Shown in pieces: positions 1 to 7,485 of a stretch of 13,344 nucleotides of DNA. Numbering within the stretch: position 1 is the first letter of the stretch; every line of letters begins with the position of its first letter. Under the pieces are notes generated by a model, which was given only the letters and a program-made list of their open reading frames with translations, was not told the DNA's origin and did not search any database. The position numbers and the translations under genes were made by a program. Origin of the DNA: Cymbomonas tetramitiformis (taxonomy: Eukaryota > Chlorophyta > Pyramimonadophyceae > Pyramimonadales > Pyramimonadaceae); NCBI GenBank assembly GCA_001247695.2, contig LGRX02009750.1:1-13344 (forward strand). The letters run 5' to 3'.

Positions 1-262
1 CCTCTCGGGGGTGATGCGCGCGGCGAGGGCGGCCTCTCGGGGGTGGTGCGCACGGCGAGGGCGGCCTCTCGGGGGAGGTGCGCACGGCGAGGGCGGCCTC
101 TCGGGGGTGGTGCGCACGGCGAGGGCGGCCTCTCGGGGGTGGTGCGCACGGCGAGGGCGGCCTCCTGGGGGTGGTGCGCACGGCGAGGGCGGCCTCTCGG
201 GGGTGGTGCGCACGGCGAGGGCGGCCTCTCGGGGGTGGTGCGCACGGCCAGGGCGCCCTCTC
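1..262. repeat. 32-bp GC-rich minisatellite, about 8 copies
   Basis: A 32-bp unit (core GGCGAGGGCGGCCTCTCGGG followed by GGTGGTGCGCAC) repeats head to tail from the window edge. Copies differ by single bases, for example gaggtg for ggtggtg in the second and CTCCTGGGG for CTCTCGGGG in the fifth; the last one is degenerate (GGCCAGGGCGCC). Each unit holds the 8-bp palindrome GTGCGCAC. Because 32 is not a multiple of three, all three forward frames stay open across the array, so the Gly/Arg/Ala-rich open frames here are by-products and not genes. The array probably continues left of the window. Confidence 0.95.
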
Positions 263-780
263 CTCTCGGGGGCGCAGCAGCAGCACCACCCCCTGCAGCA
301 GCAGCACCACCCCCTTGGCTGATCGGGGAGAGCTGCTGTCGAGGGCTCTGGTGCCCAACTGTGGAGGGCTCAGCGGAGCGGCGGCAGGGGTTTGAGGGGA
401 GCCGCTGTGCGCTGCTGCGGCGCTGGGCGCACTGGTGCCGTTGCGGCGCTCGGCGCACGGGGGCGACTGCGGTGCTCAGTGCGCTTGTGCAGACGTGGAG
501 GACCTGCTGCGGAGGGCTCAAGGGGAGCCGACGTGGAGGGCTCTCGCTGCTGCGGCGCCGGGTGCACTGGTGCCGCTGCGGCGCGTGCGTACGGGTAGAC
601 GCAATGAACTGCGCAGCTGCAGTGCACACGACACTGGCGAAGGTGCATTGGAGCCGGATCCCAATCCTCCCGGGTCGCGGTGCACGTCTGCGTCTCGGAA
701 CTGCGTCATGGGCCACGCTTCGGCGGAGGGCTCAGGGCAGCCGCTAGGGGACTCAGAGGCCCACTTAGCGCGCATGTATG
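263..780. repeat. GC-rich imperfectly duplicated DNA, no gene seen
   Basis: This stretch begins with two adjacent GCAGCAGCAGCACCACCCCC blocks (about 275-316). Further on, a roughly 40-bp segment at 411-450 recurs with a few changes at 546-585, 135 bp later, and the short word GGAGGGCTCA occurs three times between about 360 and 735. The region appears to be an older, decayed tandem duplication. Open frames on both strands are explained by high GC and I see no start context, splice sites or protein-like composition. Confidence 0.6.
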
Positions 781-1139
781 CAACGTGCATGCTGGTATAA
801 GCCCCCCCCCACCATGCCACATAGTCCCAATAGTCCCAGTCGCCGGCCACCTCCGCGTCCCAGAACCGCCTCATGGGCTGCCCCCCCCACAAAGACGGAA
901 GCTCCTGCGCCCAACCCTCATAATCCTACCAAAACGGAGCCCTACGCACGGCAGGGCGACACCGGGTGCTCCCTAAGGCCAGTGCCTTCAAGCAGTGGCC
1001 CCCCGGGTTAGCCGGTGTGGCTTCCTCATAGTGCCTCGAACGAGCAAGTGTAGACCACAACCGGCGGGACACCAAAATTGGCGAACGCCGTTCACTGGCC
1101 GGCGGCGTCTGGAGAGGCACTTAAAAACGTTTGTTGCTC
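781..1139. other. Intergenic DNA, no gene recognised
   Basis: C-rich, with a run of Cs near 801-809 and another near 880-888. A segment around 857-880 (GCGTCCCAGAACCGCCTCATGG and following) is a diverged copy of one at 687-711, so the left-edge duplication continues here. I found no ORF with credible codon content, and no RNA gene. Confidence 0.45.
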
Positions 1140-1850
1140 CATCATTCTACTCTAAACATCATCCTATTCTAAACCAAAAAGAACAACGCAAACGCACAAA
1201 AGTATAAAACAAAACCAATCACTACAGAACAATCGCACACAACACCATCTAAAAGCAAACATCAAGAACAAAAGGAAACCGCACAAACAGATCTTACCGA
1301 CTGAACATCCTTCGCAACACGATACGCAAACATCCAACTGCAAATACGCACTACAAGCGAAACGAGTGAGTTCCAACACTACAACTCATAAAACGGAGAA
1401 GGAAGAAGGGAAAACACTCAGGGCAACTCAGCAAACGCAACATCTACACGCATCTTAAGCGACAGCGCGACCTGACGTAAGGGAACGCGAAAGCTGAACA
1501 TCCCATCCCACAAGGCCTCCTGCAAGGCGCCCGTAGCAACGGGCTAACGTTTGCCAACGGCTGACGTTCAAGTCAAAAACAAAATACGAAACACGAGCGA
1601 AAACGCAAAAACAGCAAGGACATCTCACATCTTACATCTAAAACGCAGGAGGCCAAAAGAAAATGAGGGAACCACGCAAGGCTGTATCGCGACGCTAACC
1701 ACCCAAGTCCAAGTAGTCCACCTCGTCAATAAAGGGGCAAGCAGGGCGCGAGCCAACATCAGAATCAACGCGGAAGCGATACCCCACAACCCGACAGGCC
1801 CACATCCACCGAAACCTGCGCAAGGAACACAGATCTCTACGCCCGGGATA
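1140..1850. other. Plus-strand A/C-rich (T- and G-poor) tract, no gene recognised
   Basis: Over about 700 bases the plus strand is strongly enriched in A and C with few T and moderate G, for example around 1200-1280 and 1560-1650. A long forward open frame spans 1551-2090 but begins at TTG, shows no domain, and changes character at about 1850 where the skew stops; I attribute it to the scarcity of T, which lowers stop-codon frequency. A retroelement remnant or a transcription-associated skew are possible explanations, but no LTR, primer-binding site or polymerase motif was recognised. Confidence 0.4.
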
Positions 1851-2236
1851 CCAATTGTGCCTGGGGCACTATTCTACACACTCGTGGGTCAGGGCCACTC
1901 TGTATGTCATTTCATATGTCTTTTTGGGAGAGCTATGCAAAGGTACATATTTCTGTTTATATTATATCACTGGATCAGGGCCAGATTTAGGTGCACGTCC
2001 GAAGACATTTTTCTTAGGTTTTTAACAGCAGGCCGAGCTCTTCCCCCGTTCCTCCTATATGTGCATTTCTATCTCACACATGTCTCATGAGCATACTCGA
2101 GCTATCGGATCGCGGATCGATATCGAGTCGGGCCAGCACTCTACGGTATGGAGTCTCTATACTCCCCAAGTGCTTAAAACGACCATATCGCAAAAATGAG
2201 ACACGCGGGTGTCTCATTATATTCTCATTTTTTAAA
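1851..2236. other. Spacer before satellite, contains a perfect hairpin
   Basis: AT-rich DNA without a supportable gene. The notable element is a perfect 10-bp inverted repeat at 2195-2204 and 2209-2218 (AATGAGACAC / GTGTCTCATT) with the loop GCGG, immediately before the T-rich entry into the 163-bp satellite. It could be an element end or only a fortuitous palindrome. Confidence 0.5.
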
Positions 2237-3213
2237 AAGTTATGATAACGAGGTTTTTTTTATATGACTAGATAGCATTTGGAGAGTAGATAATGACACG
2301 TTATTTCAAAATTTGAAATTTTAGGGTATAGCCCGAAATTTGGGGTTTCTAGGCGATTTTTCGCCCCGTTTCGGGCGGTGCTCAGGTGTCAATCGGCGGA
2401 AGTTATGATAACGAGGTTTTTTTTATATGACAAGATAGCATTTGGAGAGTAGATAATGACACGTTATTTCAAAATTTGAAATTTTAGGGTATAGCCCGAA
2501 ATTTGGGGTTTCCAGGCGATTTTTCGCCCCGTTTCGGGCGGTGCTCAGGTGTCAATCGGCGGAAGTTATGATAACGAGGTTTTTTTTATATGACAGATAG
2601 CATTTGGAGAGTAGATAATGATACGTTATTTCAAAATTTGAAATTTTAGGGTATAGCCCGAAATTTGGGGTTTCCAGGCGATTTTTCGCCCCGTTTCGGG
2701 CGGTGCTCAGGTGTCAATCGGCGGAAGTTATGATAACGATGTTTTTTTTATATGACTAGATAGCATTTGGAGAGTAGATAATGACACGTTATTTCAAAAT
2801 TTGAAATTTTAGGGTATAGCCCGAAATTTGGGGTTTCCAGGCGATTTTTCGCCCCGTTTCGGGCGGTGCTCAGGTGTCAATCGGCGGAAGTTATGATAAC
2901 GAGGTTTTTTTTATATGACTAGATAGCATTTGGAGAGTAGATAATGATACGTTATTTCAAAATTTGAAATTTTAGGGTATAGCCCGAAATTTGGGGTTTC
3001 CAGGCGATTTTTCGCCCCGTTTCGGGCGGTGCTCAGGTGTCAATCGGCGGAAGTTATGATAACGAGGTTTTTTTTATATGACTAGATAGCATTTGGAGAG
3101 TAGATAATGACACGTTATTCAAAAATTCAAAATTTTAGGGTATAGCCCGAAATTTGGGGTTTCCAGGCGATTTGTCACCGTGATTCGGGTGGTGCTCAAG
3201 CGCCATTTGTTGA
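2237..3213. repeat. 163-bp satellite, six tandem copies
   Basis: Units begin AAGTTATGATAACGAGG near 2237, 2400, 2563, 2725, 2888 and 3051, so the spacing is 163 bp (162 once, where one base of TGACTAGATAG is missing). The copies are nearly identical apart from point changes, such as GATGTTTT in the fourth and GATACG for GACACG in the third and fifth, which implies recent amplification or homogenisation. The right-hand copy decays after about 3115, with TTTGTCACCGTGATTCGGG replacing TTTTTCGCCCCGTTTCGGG. Each unit contains nested inverted repeats, GCCCGAAA/TTTCGGGC around GGGG/CCCC and GGCGA/TCGCC. No protein is encoded. Confidence 0.97.
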
Positions 3214-3482
3214 AAGTGGTGATAATGACGATGTTTTCAGCTTGGATACGTCAAAGTCATTCCAAACAAACTGAGTCTGAAGAAACTTTTGTTCATATCT
3301 TACATACACCCCGAGAATGGGAGGCTTTAATGTTAAAAGCGGTGGCACCAACCTTAAATCTAGGGGGTGTAGGTCTGCACGAGACTGTAACTGTGTGCGT
3401 AGCACAAAAAATCAACAAAAACCGACAAAAGGCACGAAGAATGCTACCAGATAAGACGTTGGTGCTATGAAAATATACAGTC
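3214..3482. other. Intergenic DNA downstream of gene 2
   Basis: A forward open frame covers 3180-3470 but starts at GTG inside the decayed satellite copy and shows no motif, signal peptide or splice context. It also lies tail-to-tail with the poly(A) region of the minus-strand gene. I see nothing else here. Confidence 0.5.
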
Positions 3483-3488
3483 TTTATT
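3483..3488 (-). terminator. Poly(A) signal AATAAA of gene 2
   Basis: The minus strand reads TTCAAATAAAGACTG, a canonical polyadenylation hexamer about 137 nt beyond the TAG stop of the coiled-coil gene. Distance and strand fit a short 3' untranslated region; cleavage would be expected 10-30 nt further, near 3455-3475. Confidence 0.6.
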
Positions 3489-3624
3489 TGAACAGTCAAA
3501 GCACCCAGGGTTAGGGGTTTTCTTGCGGGCGCGGTATTATTCATTGTACAGGCCGGTACATACGATGGCAGTGCAGGTGCGATCTCTCAGTTCGTTTGCT
3601 GGCTGGCTTATTAAGCATACCTAC

Positions 3625-4892
3625 CTATTTGCTAACAGACATGTACAGGTCAAACGTTTGCACAATCACCTTGGCGCGCAGAACTTGTTCAGACACTTCC
3701 AGGTGCTGGGCGACCTCCTTGTACCCGTTGTACTGTGCGATCGCCGACCGTTTCTTGTCCGTGTCCTCGCACTTCAAGTCTGTCCAGAGGCTTTCTCCTA
3801 TCTTCTCAGCGTCAGCTTTCGCCGCCGGGGTGAGGTCGAACTGACCTGGCCACTGCGGACCTGGTCGTGGTGGAGAAGCGAACATCGCCGGTCGTGATGG
3901 AGGAGAGGCTGGAGCCCGTTGGCGTCGTTAAAGCAGGTGACCCTCCTACTGCGCCGAGCGCTGGCGCTCCCGGGTAAAAGCCTCCTCCGCCCAGTTGGAA
4001 CATTTGGGCGAACGGGCCTGCTGCTGTTACTGCCTGTTACCGGTGACGTACCAACCGCCCCCCCCCACACCAGTTACAAGTTCCGTGTCTTTCAATCTGG
4101 ACCTCAAGCCAGAGTTCCCTCCTCCACAATAAACACAAACAACTTGAACGTAACAACTAGCTCCTACCTGCACGGCTGTCTTCAGGATCTCCCTCATCGC
4201 TGCAGCCTCCGAGGCGTGGTGATTGTTAATCTCCTTCAAGGTGTCCGCGTTCTTCTCTAGCATCCTCTGTTGGGCCAGTGCATTATTTTCGAGCATCTTC
4301 GCCTGGGCCTCGTGGGCCATTTTCGCAGTCTCGGCAGTGGTCCTTTGGAAAGACTCCTGTGCCTCCTTCAAAAGCGAGTCCCGAGAAGTAAGCGCCTTCG
4401 TGTTCTCCTCCAGCAAAGCCTGTTGCGCCTTCGTGTTCTCCTCCAGCAACACCTGCTGCCCTGACCAGAATGAACCCAATGTTGTCTGGTGCTCCTTGGC
4501 ACGAGTCTCCTCCCGTTGCTTCGCCTCGGCCATCTGCATCTGCAGGGCTTCAGCGTGCTTCGTCGTAAGGAGCTCCACTGTCTTACGGCTTTCGTCTCGC
4601 TCGGCAGACAGGGCCGAAGCCAGCTGTTTTTCCCCACGCAGACGTTCATCCTCCACCTTCTTCTGCATCTCTTCTCGAAGGCTCGCCAGTGTCTCATCCG
4701 CCTTCTTCTTCTCGGCCTCCACTGCTTCCTTGGCCTTCTTCAGCTCATTAAGGTCCCGCTCGCTTTCTTCACGTTTCCGCTTGTCATCTGGAATTCGGCG
4801 TTCAGTTCTGAATGCGTAATCGACTGTTCCCCGTTCCCCCCCGTTGCGGAGCGCTCGTGTAACAAAGACGACACGTCACGATCCCCGTTCAT
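3625..4892 (-). CDS. Gene 2: coiled-coil protein with Gly/Pro linker and a C-terminal domain, unknown function
   Basis: I do not recognise the family. The best ATG is at 4892 (MNGDRDVSSLLHERSATGG), giving 35 residues to about 4788. The reading then continues in the -1 frame for 207 codons (4788-4168) of highly charged coiled coil, rich in Glu, Lys, Ala and Gln. Within it, 11-residue repeats stand out (LLEENTKAQQA / LLEENTKALTS, and MLENNALAQQR / MLEKNADTLKE). A GT-AG intron (4167-4034) joins in phase to a Gly/Pro-rich stretch starting AVTAAGPFAQMFQLGGGG. The last part, in another frame, encodes about 70 residues (FDLTPAAKADAEKIGESLW ... ending DLYMSVSK) and stops with TAG at 3625-3627. Known biology suggests only a rod-like oligomerising protein. 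Two joins are uncertain. At 4788, one added base restores the frame, and no convincing intron does. Between about 3949 and 3841, a 97- or 109-nt intron would restore it. Real coding is likely from composition and frame length; an intact protein is less sure. Confidence 0.65.
3841..3949 (-). other. Possible second intron of gene 2 (97 or 109 nt)
   Basis: The Gly-rich exon frame and the C-terminal exon frame differ by one base. A donor GGCGCA|GTAGGAGG at 3949, similar to the first intron's GTAGGAGC, with acceptor GCCAGGTCAG|TTCGACC (109 nt) or CCGCAG|TGGCC (97 nt), restores phase. The alternative is a one-base insertion between about 3930 and 3886; both overlapping frames look protein-like there, so I cannot choose. 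Confidence 0.35.
4034..4167 (-). other. Intron of gene 2 (134 nt)
   Basis: The donor is GTGCAG|GTAGGAGC after an in-frame CAG codon, and the acceptor is GGTAACAG|GCAGTAACA. Both borders are phase 0, and removing the intron links the coiled coil to the AVTAAGPFAQMF segment without a stop, whereas reading through meets a stop at about 4027. Nearby AG dinucleotides (GGCAG, CAGCAG) were tested and break the frame of the Gly-rich exon. Confidence 0.6.
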
Positions 4893-5223
4893 GCATCGCC
4901 TGAGAGCGTGCTCATAACGATGGTGATGATCCGCGATCCGCGTTCTCGTTTCGCTTTGGATCGTAAACCGTCATCGGAAATCCCGAACGCACTGCACCGT
5001 TTCTTCGCGTTCCAGTAATCGATGACATCAGAAATGTCAATGACATCAGATGTCAGCAGAAATGTCACTGGCGCGCCATGGCGCATGGACACAGTATCGT
5101 GAGCTCTTGACTTCCCATTTAGTCTTACGTGCGTCTCCGAATTTTGAAAGCACGTGAGCCGAAAACCATACTGCAAACTCTGATTAGATCAGCCTAGATA
5201 ATTTGATTGTATTGTGTTGCTAG
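4893..5223 (-). promoter_or_regulatory. Upstream region of gene 2 with clustered TGACATCA/TGTCA motifs
   Basis: Between about 5020 and 5070 the word ATGACATCAGA occurs twice and AGAAATGTCA occurs twice, so a short cassette of TGACATCA and TGTCA sites is partly duplicated. It lies about 130-180 bp upstream of the proposed ATG. TGACATCA is close to the bZIP (CRE/AP-1-like) consensus TGACRTCA. A role in controlling gene 2 is inference only. An open minus frame across 5176-4889 has no domain and I leave it out. Confidence 0.35.
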
Positions 5224-5230
5224 TATAAAA
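5224..5230 (+). promoter_or_regulatory. Possible TATA box
   Basis: TATAAAA on the plus strand, about 45 bp before an exon-like segment. It stands in AT-rich DNA, so chance occurrence is quite possible. Confidence 0.2.
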
Positions 5231-5269
5231 TAGTTTCTGATATTTTCGCGTACCGTATATTTTCCGCAG

Positions 5270-5319
5270 GTGGTTGGTCATAGCGTGGTCGCCGCAAGCA
5301 AGATGCGTTTGGTGTTTAC
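5270..5319 (+). pseudogene. Possible small exon upstream of the 5445 exon
   Basis: It is preceded by a good acceptor (TATATTTTCCGCAG|G) and followed by GT dinucleotides (TTTAC|GTAACC or TTTG|GTGTTT). In the phase that fits the next exon it reads WLVIAWSPQARCVWCL; another frame reads VVGHSVVAASKMRLVF, which would run naturally into the next exon's FADEVHEH but only with one extra base. The choice is unresolved, so this is a weak call. Confidence 0.25.
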
Positions 5320-5444
5320 GTAACCCACACACCCACGCACTTTGTCGCTTGCCCAAAACTATGATTTACCCCATAATTTTCGTGCGAGATTTTGAGAGTA
5401 GATCCTGCCTGCGCACCTATTTTCCTTTCGTAATTCACTTACAG

Positions 5445-5613
5445 TGTTCGCAGATGAAGTCCATGAGCACGTTTTCGAAAATGGTTGGAAGCAGTTGGTC
5501 ACACACGGAATGAGCGGACATCATTCCCGCCAGGTGCGCTCACAACCTTTAGTAAGATCGGAAAGCTGGATCAACCTGCGCACCTTGAATCATAGTGATA
5601 TCTTGAAGGGCAG
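5445..5613 (+). pseudogene. Exon-like coding segment with both splice sites, unknown or transposase-derived
   Basis: An open frame without its own start codon runs for 55 codons, from FADEVHEHVFENGWKQLV to LRTLNHSDILKG. It is bounded exactly by a pyrimidine-rich acceptor (TTTCGTAATTCACTTACAG|TG) and a consensus donor (GGGCAG|GTGAGTTGG). Composition is protein-like with no stops. The piece NGWKQLVTHGMSGHHSRQ weakly recalls the GW...RHGLS pattern of Tc5/CENP-B-type helix-turn-helix domains in DNA transposases; this is a recollection of family pattern, not a match I could test. No following exon was found after the donor, so I treat it as a fragment or part of a decayed gene. Confidence 0.4.
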
Positions 5614-6175
5614 GTGAGTTGGTATAGGGACGCGCGACATTTGATGTGGGGCTAGGAGCTCCCACGTTACGTGATGATTAAGTGATTTTTAAGTACTTGT
5701 TTTGTGTGCGTTATCTGCCTTTAGGCTAGCTAGTTGGAAAAATGTGCTTTCAAATTGAATTCTTCGATAGAATTTTACAAGTGTGTGTGCCTGTTTGCTT
5801 GTTTTTACTGGATCGTGAAAAACTGGGCCTTTTTAGCTTCTAAAAAGGCCCAGTCTAGGTTCCAAGTGTCGCAACTCAAAATTGCATGACAACCGCCCCA
5901 TGGCTCTTGGCGAGGAGGCGGGATATAAATATCCGACGCACCGATCCCAGTTACCACCCCAATTGCTTTTGGGCTCTGGTGGTGTGGAAACACTGGGAAT
6001 CTAAGGTATGTCTCCATGCTTTCCGTAGCATGTCTTTTGCAGTCATTGCTACTACAGTTAGTAGCAGTGCAACTTGTAGCGCGATTTGCACTTGCATAAA
6101 TTGCGAGTATCGTGATATAGGTGCTTGTAGTTTTTAAGGTCCGACGATGCGAACTTTGTTTTAGATAGACAGTTC
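5614..6175. other. Intergenic DNA with a strong hairpin, no gene supported
   Basis: AT-rich at first (5614-5815), then a perfect 15-bp hairpin (listed separately), then DNA with open frames on both strands (plus 5886-6137, minus 6287-5805) that lack domains. Plus-strand splice-like words (AATCTAAG|GTATGT near 6005 and TTTTGCAG near 6040) are only about 37 nt apart, too close for a normal intron. Confidence 0.4.
5822..5854. repeat. Perfect 15-bp inverted repeat with 3-nt loop
   Basis: ACTGGGCCTTTTTAG (5822-5836) and its exact complement CTAAAAAGGCCCAGT (5840-5854) are separated by CTT. The probability of such a long perfect stem arising by chance in a window of this size is low. It may be the fused ends of a small inverted-repeat element or a structured transcript. 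Confidence 0.85.
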
Positions 6176-6270
6176 GCTCAAATGAGGCTGGGAGTGCGTT
6201 AGCCTTCGGCACGCCCTGGGGTGAAACCCAACCCAGCCAATTTAAGGTACGCTCTTGTCCTTGTTTGAGC
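6176..6270. other. Nested inverted repeats forming a possible branched RNA/DNA fold
   Basis: An outer pair GCTCAAA (6176-6182) / TTTGAGC (6264-6270) encloses GGCTGGG (6186-6192) / CCCAGCC (6232-6238). Inside the 53-nt inner block are two small hairpins, GTGC/GCAC (6194-6197, 6209-6212) and TGGG/CCCA around GTGAAA. The 7-bp closing stem recalls a tRNA acceptor, but 53 nt is too short and no anticodon or T arm fits. No known RNA family is recognised. Confidence 0.3.
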
Positions 6271-6874
6271 TTTTTATTGCATCGCACTTGGTTTAGTCTT
6301 TCTTTTAATTAAGAGAGTCGGGTGTGTGTCGGGATAGTGACGGCAGGGAGCTTTTCACTTGTTCAACGACTCGATGAGGGATGGCCTTGCATAGTCAACA
6401 CAGGTATATGCCTCGTATACCTGATATATTACTTAAATGATATATCGTGCCAGGTAACCATTGCGATTGAACTGCTGTGCCTAGGACAGCAACATCGCTC
6501 CTTGCCTTCACTGTAGGTAGAACCTAGAGTTCCTCAGTCTAAATATGCGATTTAGTGGGGAGGACACTGTTATTGTGCAATCCTTTGTGCCTTGAACCAG
6601 CTCGCAGCTCGCGGTGGAACCATTGCGATTGAACTGCTGGGTAATAGTTAGGTAATCCTTCCCCACTTAGAGTGGTGGTTTATTTTTTATTTTCTTTATT
6701 TTCTTTTTATCAAACTGTTTTGTTTTAATGTATAGACTTATTTTAGCTATTGACTTTTAGTATTCTATAACGAATATCAACTGTAAGCTCGGTTTTCACA
6801 TAAGCTGTTTGCATATCTTATTTGGTCGGTGCAAATCCTGCAACCCTATGAGAAATATTTTATTTAGCATAGGT
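6271..6874. other. AT-rich intergenic DNA with short repeats
   Basis: A 22-bp direct repeat starting AACCATTGCGATTG occurs at 6456-6477 and 6618-6639. A hairpin with stem CTAAAT/ATTTAG, flanked by TCCTC/GAGGA, sits near 6531-6568. The T-rich run from 6670 to 6730 has no coding potential. I see no gene or known RNA. Confidence 0.4.
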
Positions 6875-7160
6875 ATCAAAATATTACACCTCCTTTGTGG
6901 CGTTGCAAAAACGAACTCCCTTGGCCACACATTGGTGATTGCGCCATTGAAGGAACCATTGTGGTCACGCTTTCTACTCTTGTAGAAGAAGGCGCCTGCA
7001 CCCTTGGTCTGCGGGTTTGTTTGGAGCGCCCTTAATCCGCGAGCAACAAGGTATTGGCCTTGTTGTGATGTATGGCATCTTGGGTTTGAGTAGGTCTGAC
7101 ACTCTTGTGTCTGTGACCACTTGTCTCCCGTTGCGCCACAAAGAGGTGTAATATTTTGAT
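6875..7160. mobile_element. MITE-like element with about 28-bp terminal inverted repeats
   Basis: The left end ATCAAAATATTACACCTC plus CTTTGTGGCG (6875-6902) matches the reverse complement of 7134-7160 except for one extra C. Further internal complementarity includes GTGGTCAC (6961-6968) with GTGACCAC (7113-7120), and there are two small perfect hairpins inside (TTCTAC/GTAGAA at 6972-6987; CAACAAGG/CCTTGTTG at 7044-7065). At 286 bp with no convincing protein it fits a non-autonomous inverted-repeat element. No clean target-site duplication was seen; diverged complementarity outside the repeats suggests that the true ends lie some 20 bp further out. Confidence 0.55.
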
Positions 7161-7485
7161 GCAAAAATAATTTTCCACATATGTGCTCCCGTGTTTTAGA
7201 TCTTTTAGGATATGTGTGATTACTATAAAAGTATGGTATGGTACTGCGCACTTTCTGGTCTTACATAAGATCAAGATAAGCATGTTATTTTTCACTATGT
7301 TCTTTGAGGTTTTGGAACCAAGCCATTCTCACACAGCATGGGGTGTTGGGTATGGTAAGGCAGAAACTTCAAAGGAGCGGGACTGTGAAGAACGAACGTG
7401 CATTAAGGTAATTGTATTCGCTCTCATAACCTCACAACCCACACTCCGGACCACTCACTAAAAATTCATTACTCACTCTATTACG
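7161..7485. other. Intergenic DNA, no gene firmly supported
   Basis: A forward open frame over 7183-7461 includes a charged piece (GKAETSKERDCEERTCIK) that ends at a donor-like AAG|GTAATT near 7408. Without an acceptor or a partner exon I do not call it an exon. Confidence 0.35.

Noticed and set aside
11..747. Gly/Arg/Ala-rich proteins at the left edge
   Set aside because: The frames translate a 32-bp tandem repeat in three phases and continue into GC-rich duplicated DNA; no coding evidence beyond lack of stops.
1551..2090. 179-codon forward gene
   Set aside because: It begins at TTG, spans the end of the A/C-skewed tract, and changes composition midway; no domain or splice context.
3180..3470. 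96-residue forward gene
   Set aside because: It starts at GTG inside the decayed satellite copy, lies opposite the 3' end of gene 2 and has no motif.
4223..4917. Plus-strand Ser/Leu-rich proteins over gene 2
   Set aside because: These are antisense shadows of the Glu/Lys-rich coiled coil; the minus strand has the better composition and a poly(A) signal.
5998..6041. Short plus-strand intron AAG|GTATGT ... TTTTGCAG
   Set aside because: Only about 37 nt, well below the 83-134 nt of the other introns here, and neither flank is convincingly coding.
6186..6238. tRNA gene
   Set aside because: The 7-bp closing stem looked like an acceptor stem, but the block is 53 nt long with no anticodon arm or T-loop consensus.
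5805..6287. 160-residue minus-strand gene
   Set aside because: The frame crosses a perfect hairpin and the nested-repeat block and has no recognisable motif; the composition does not resemble genes 1 and 2.
6796..7251. 151-residue minus-strand gene
   Set aside because: It spans both inverted ends of the MITE-like element, so it would be translated from element termini.
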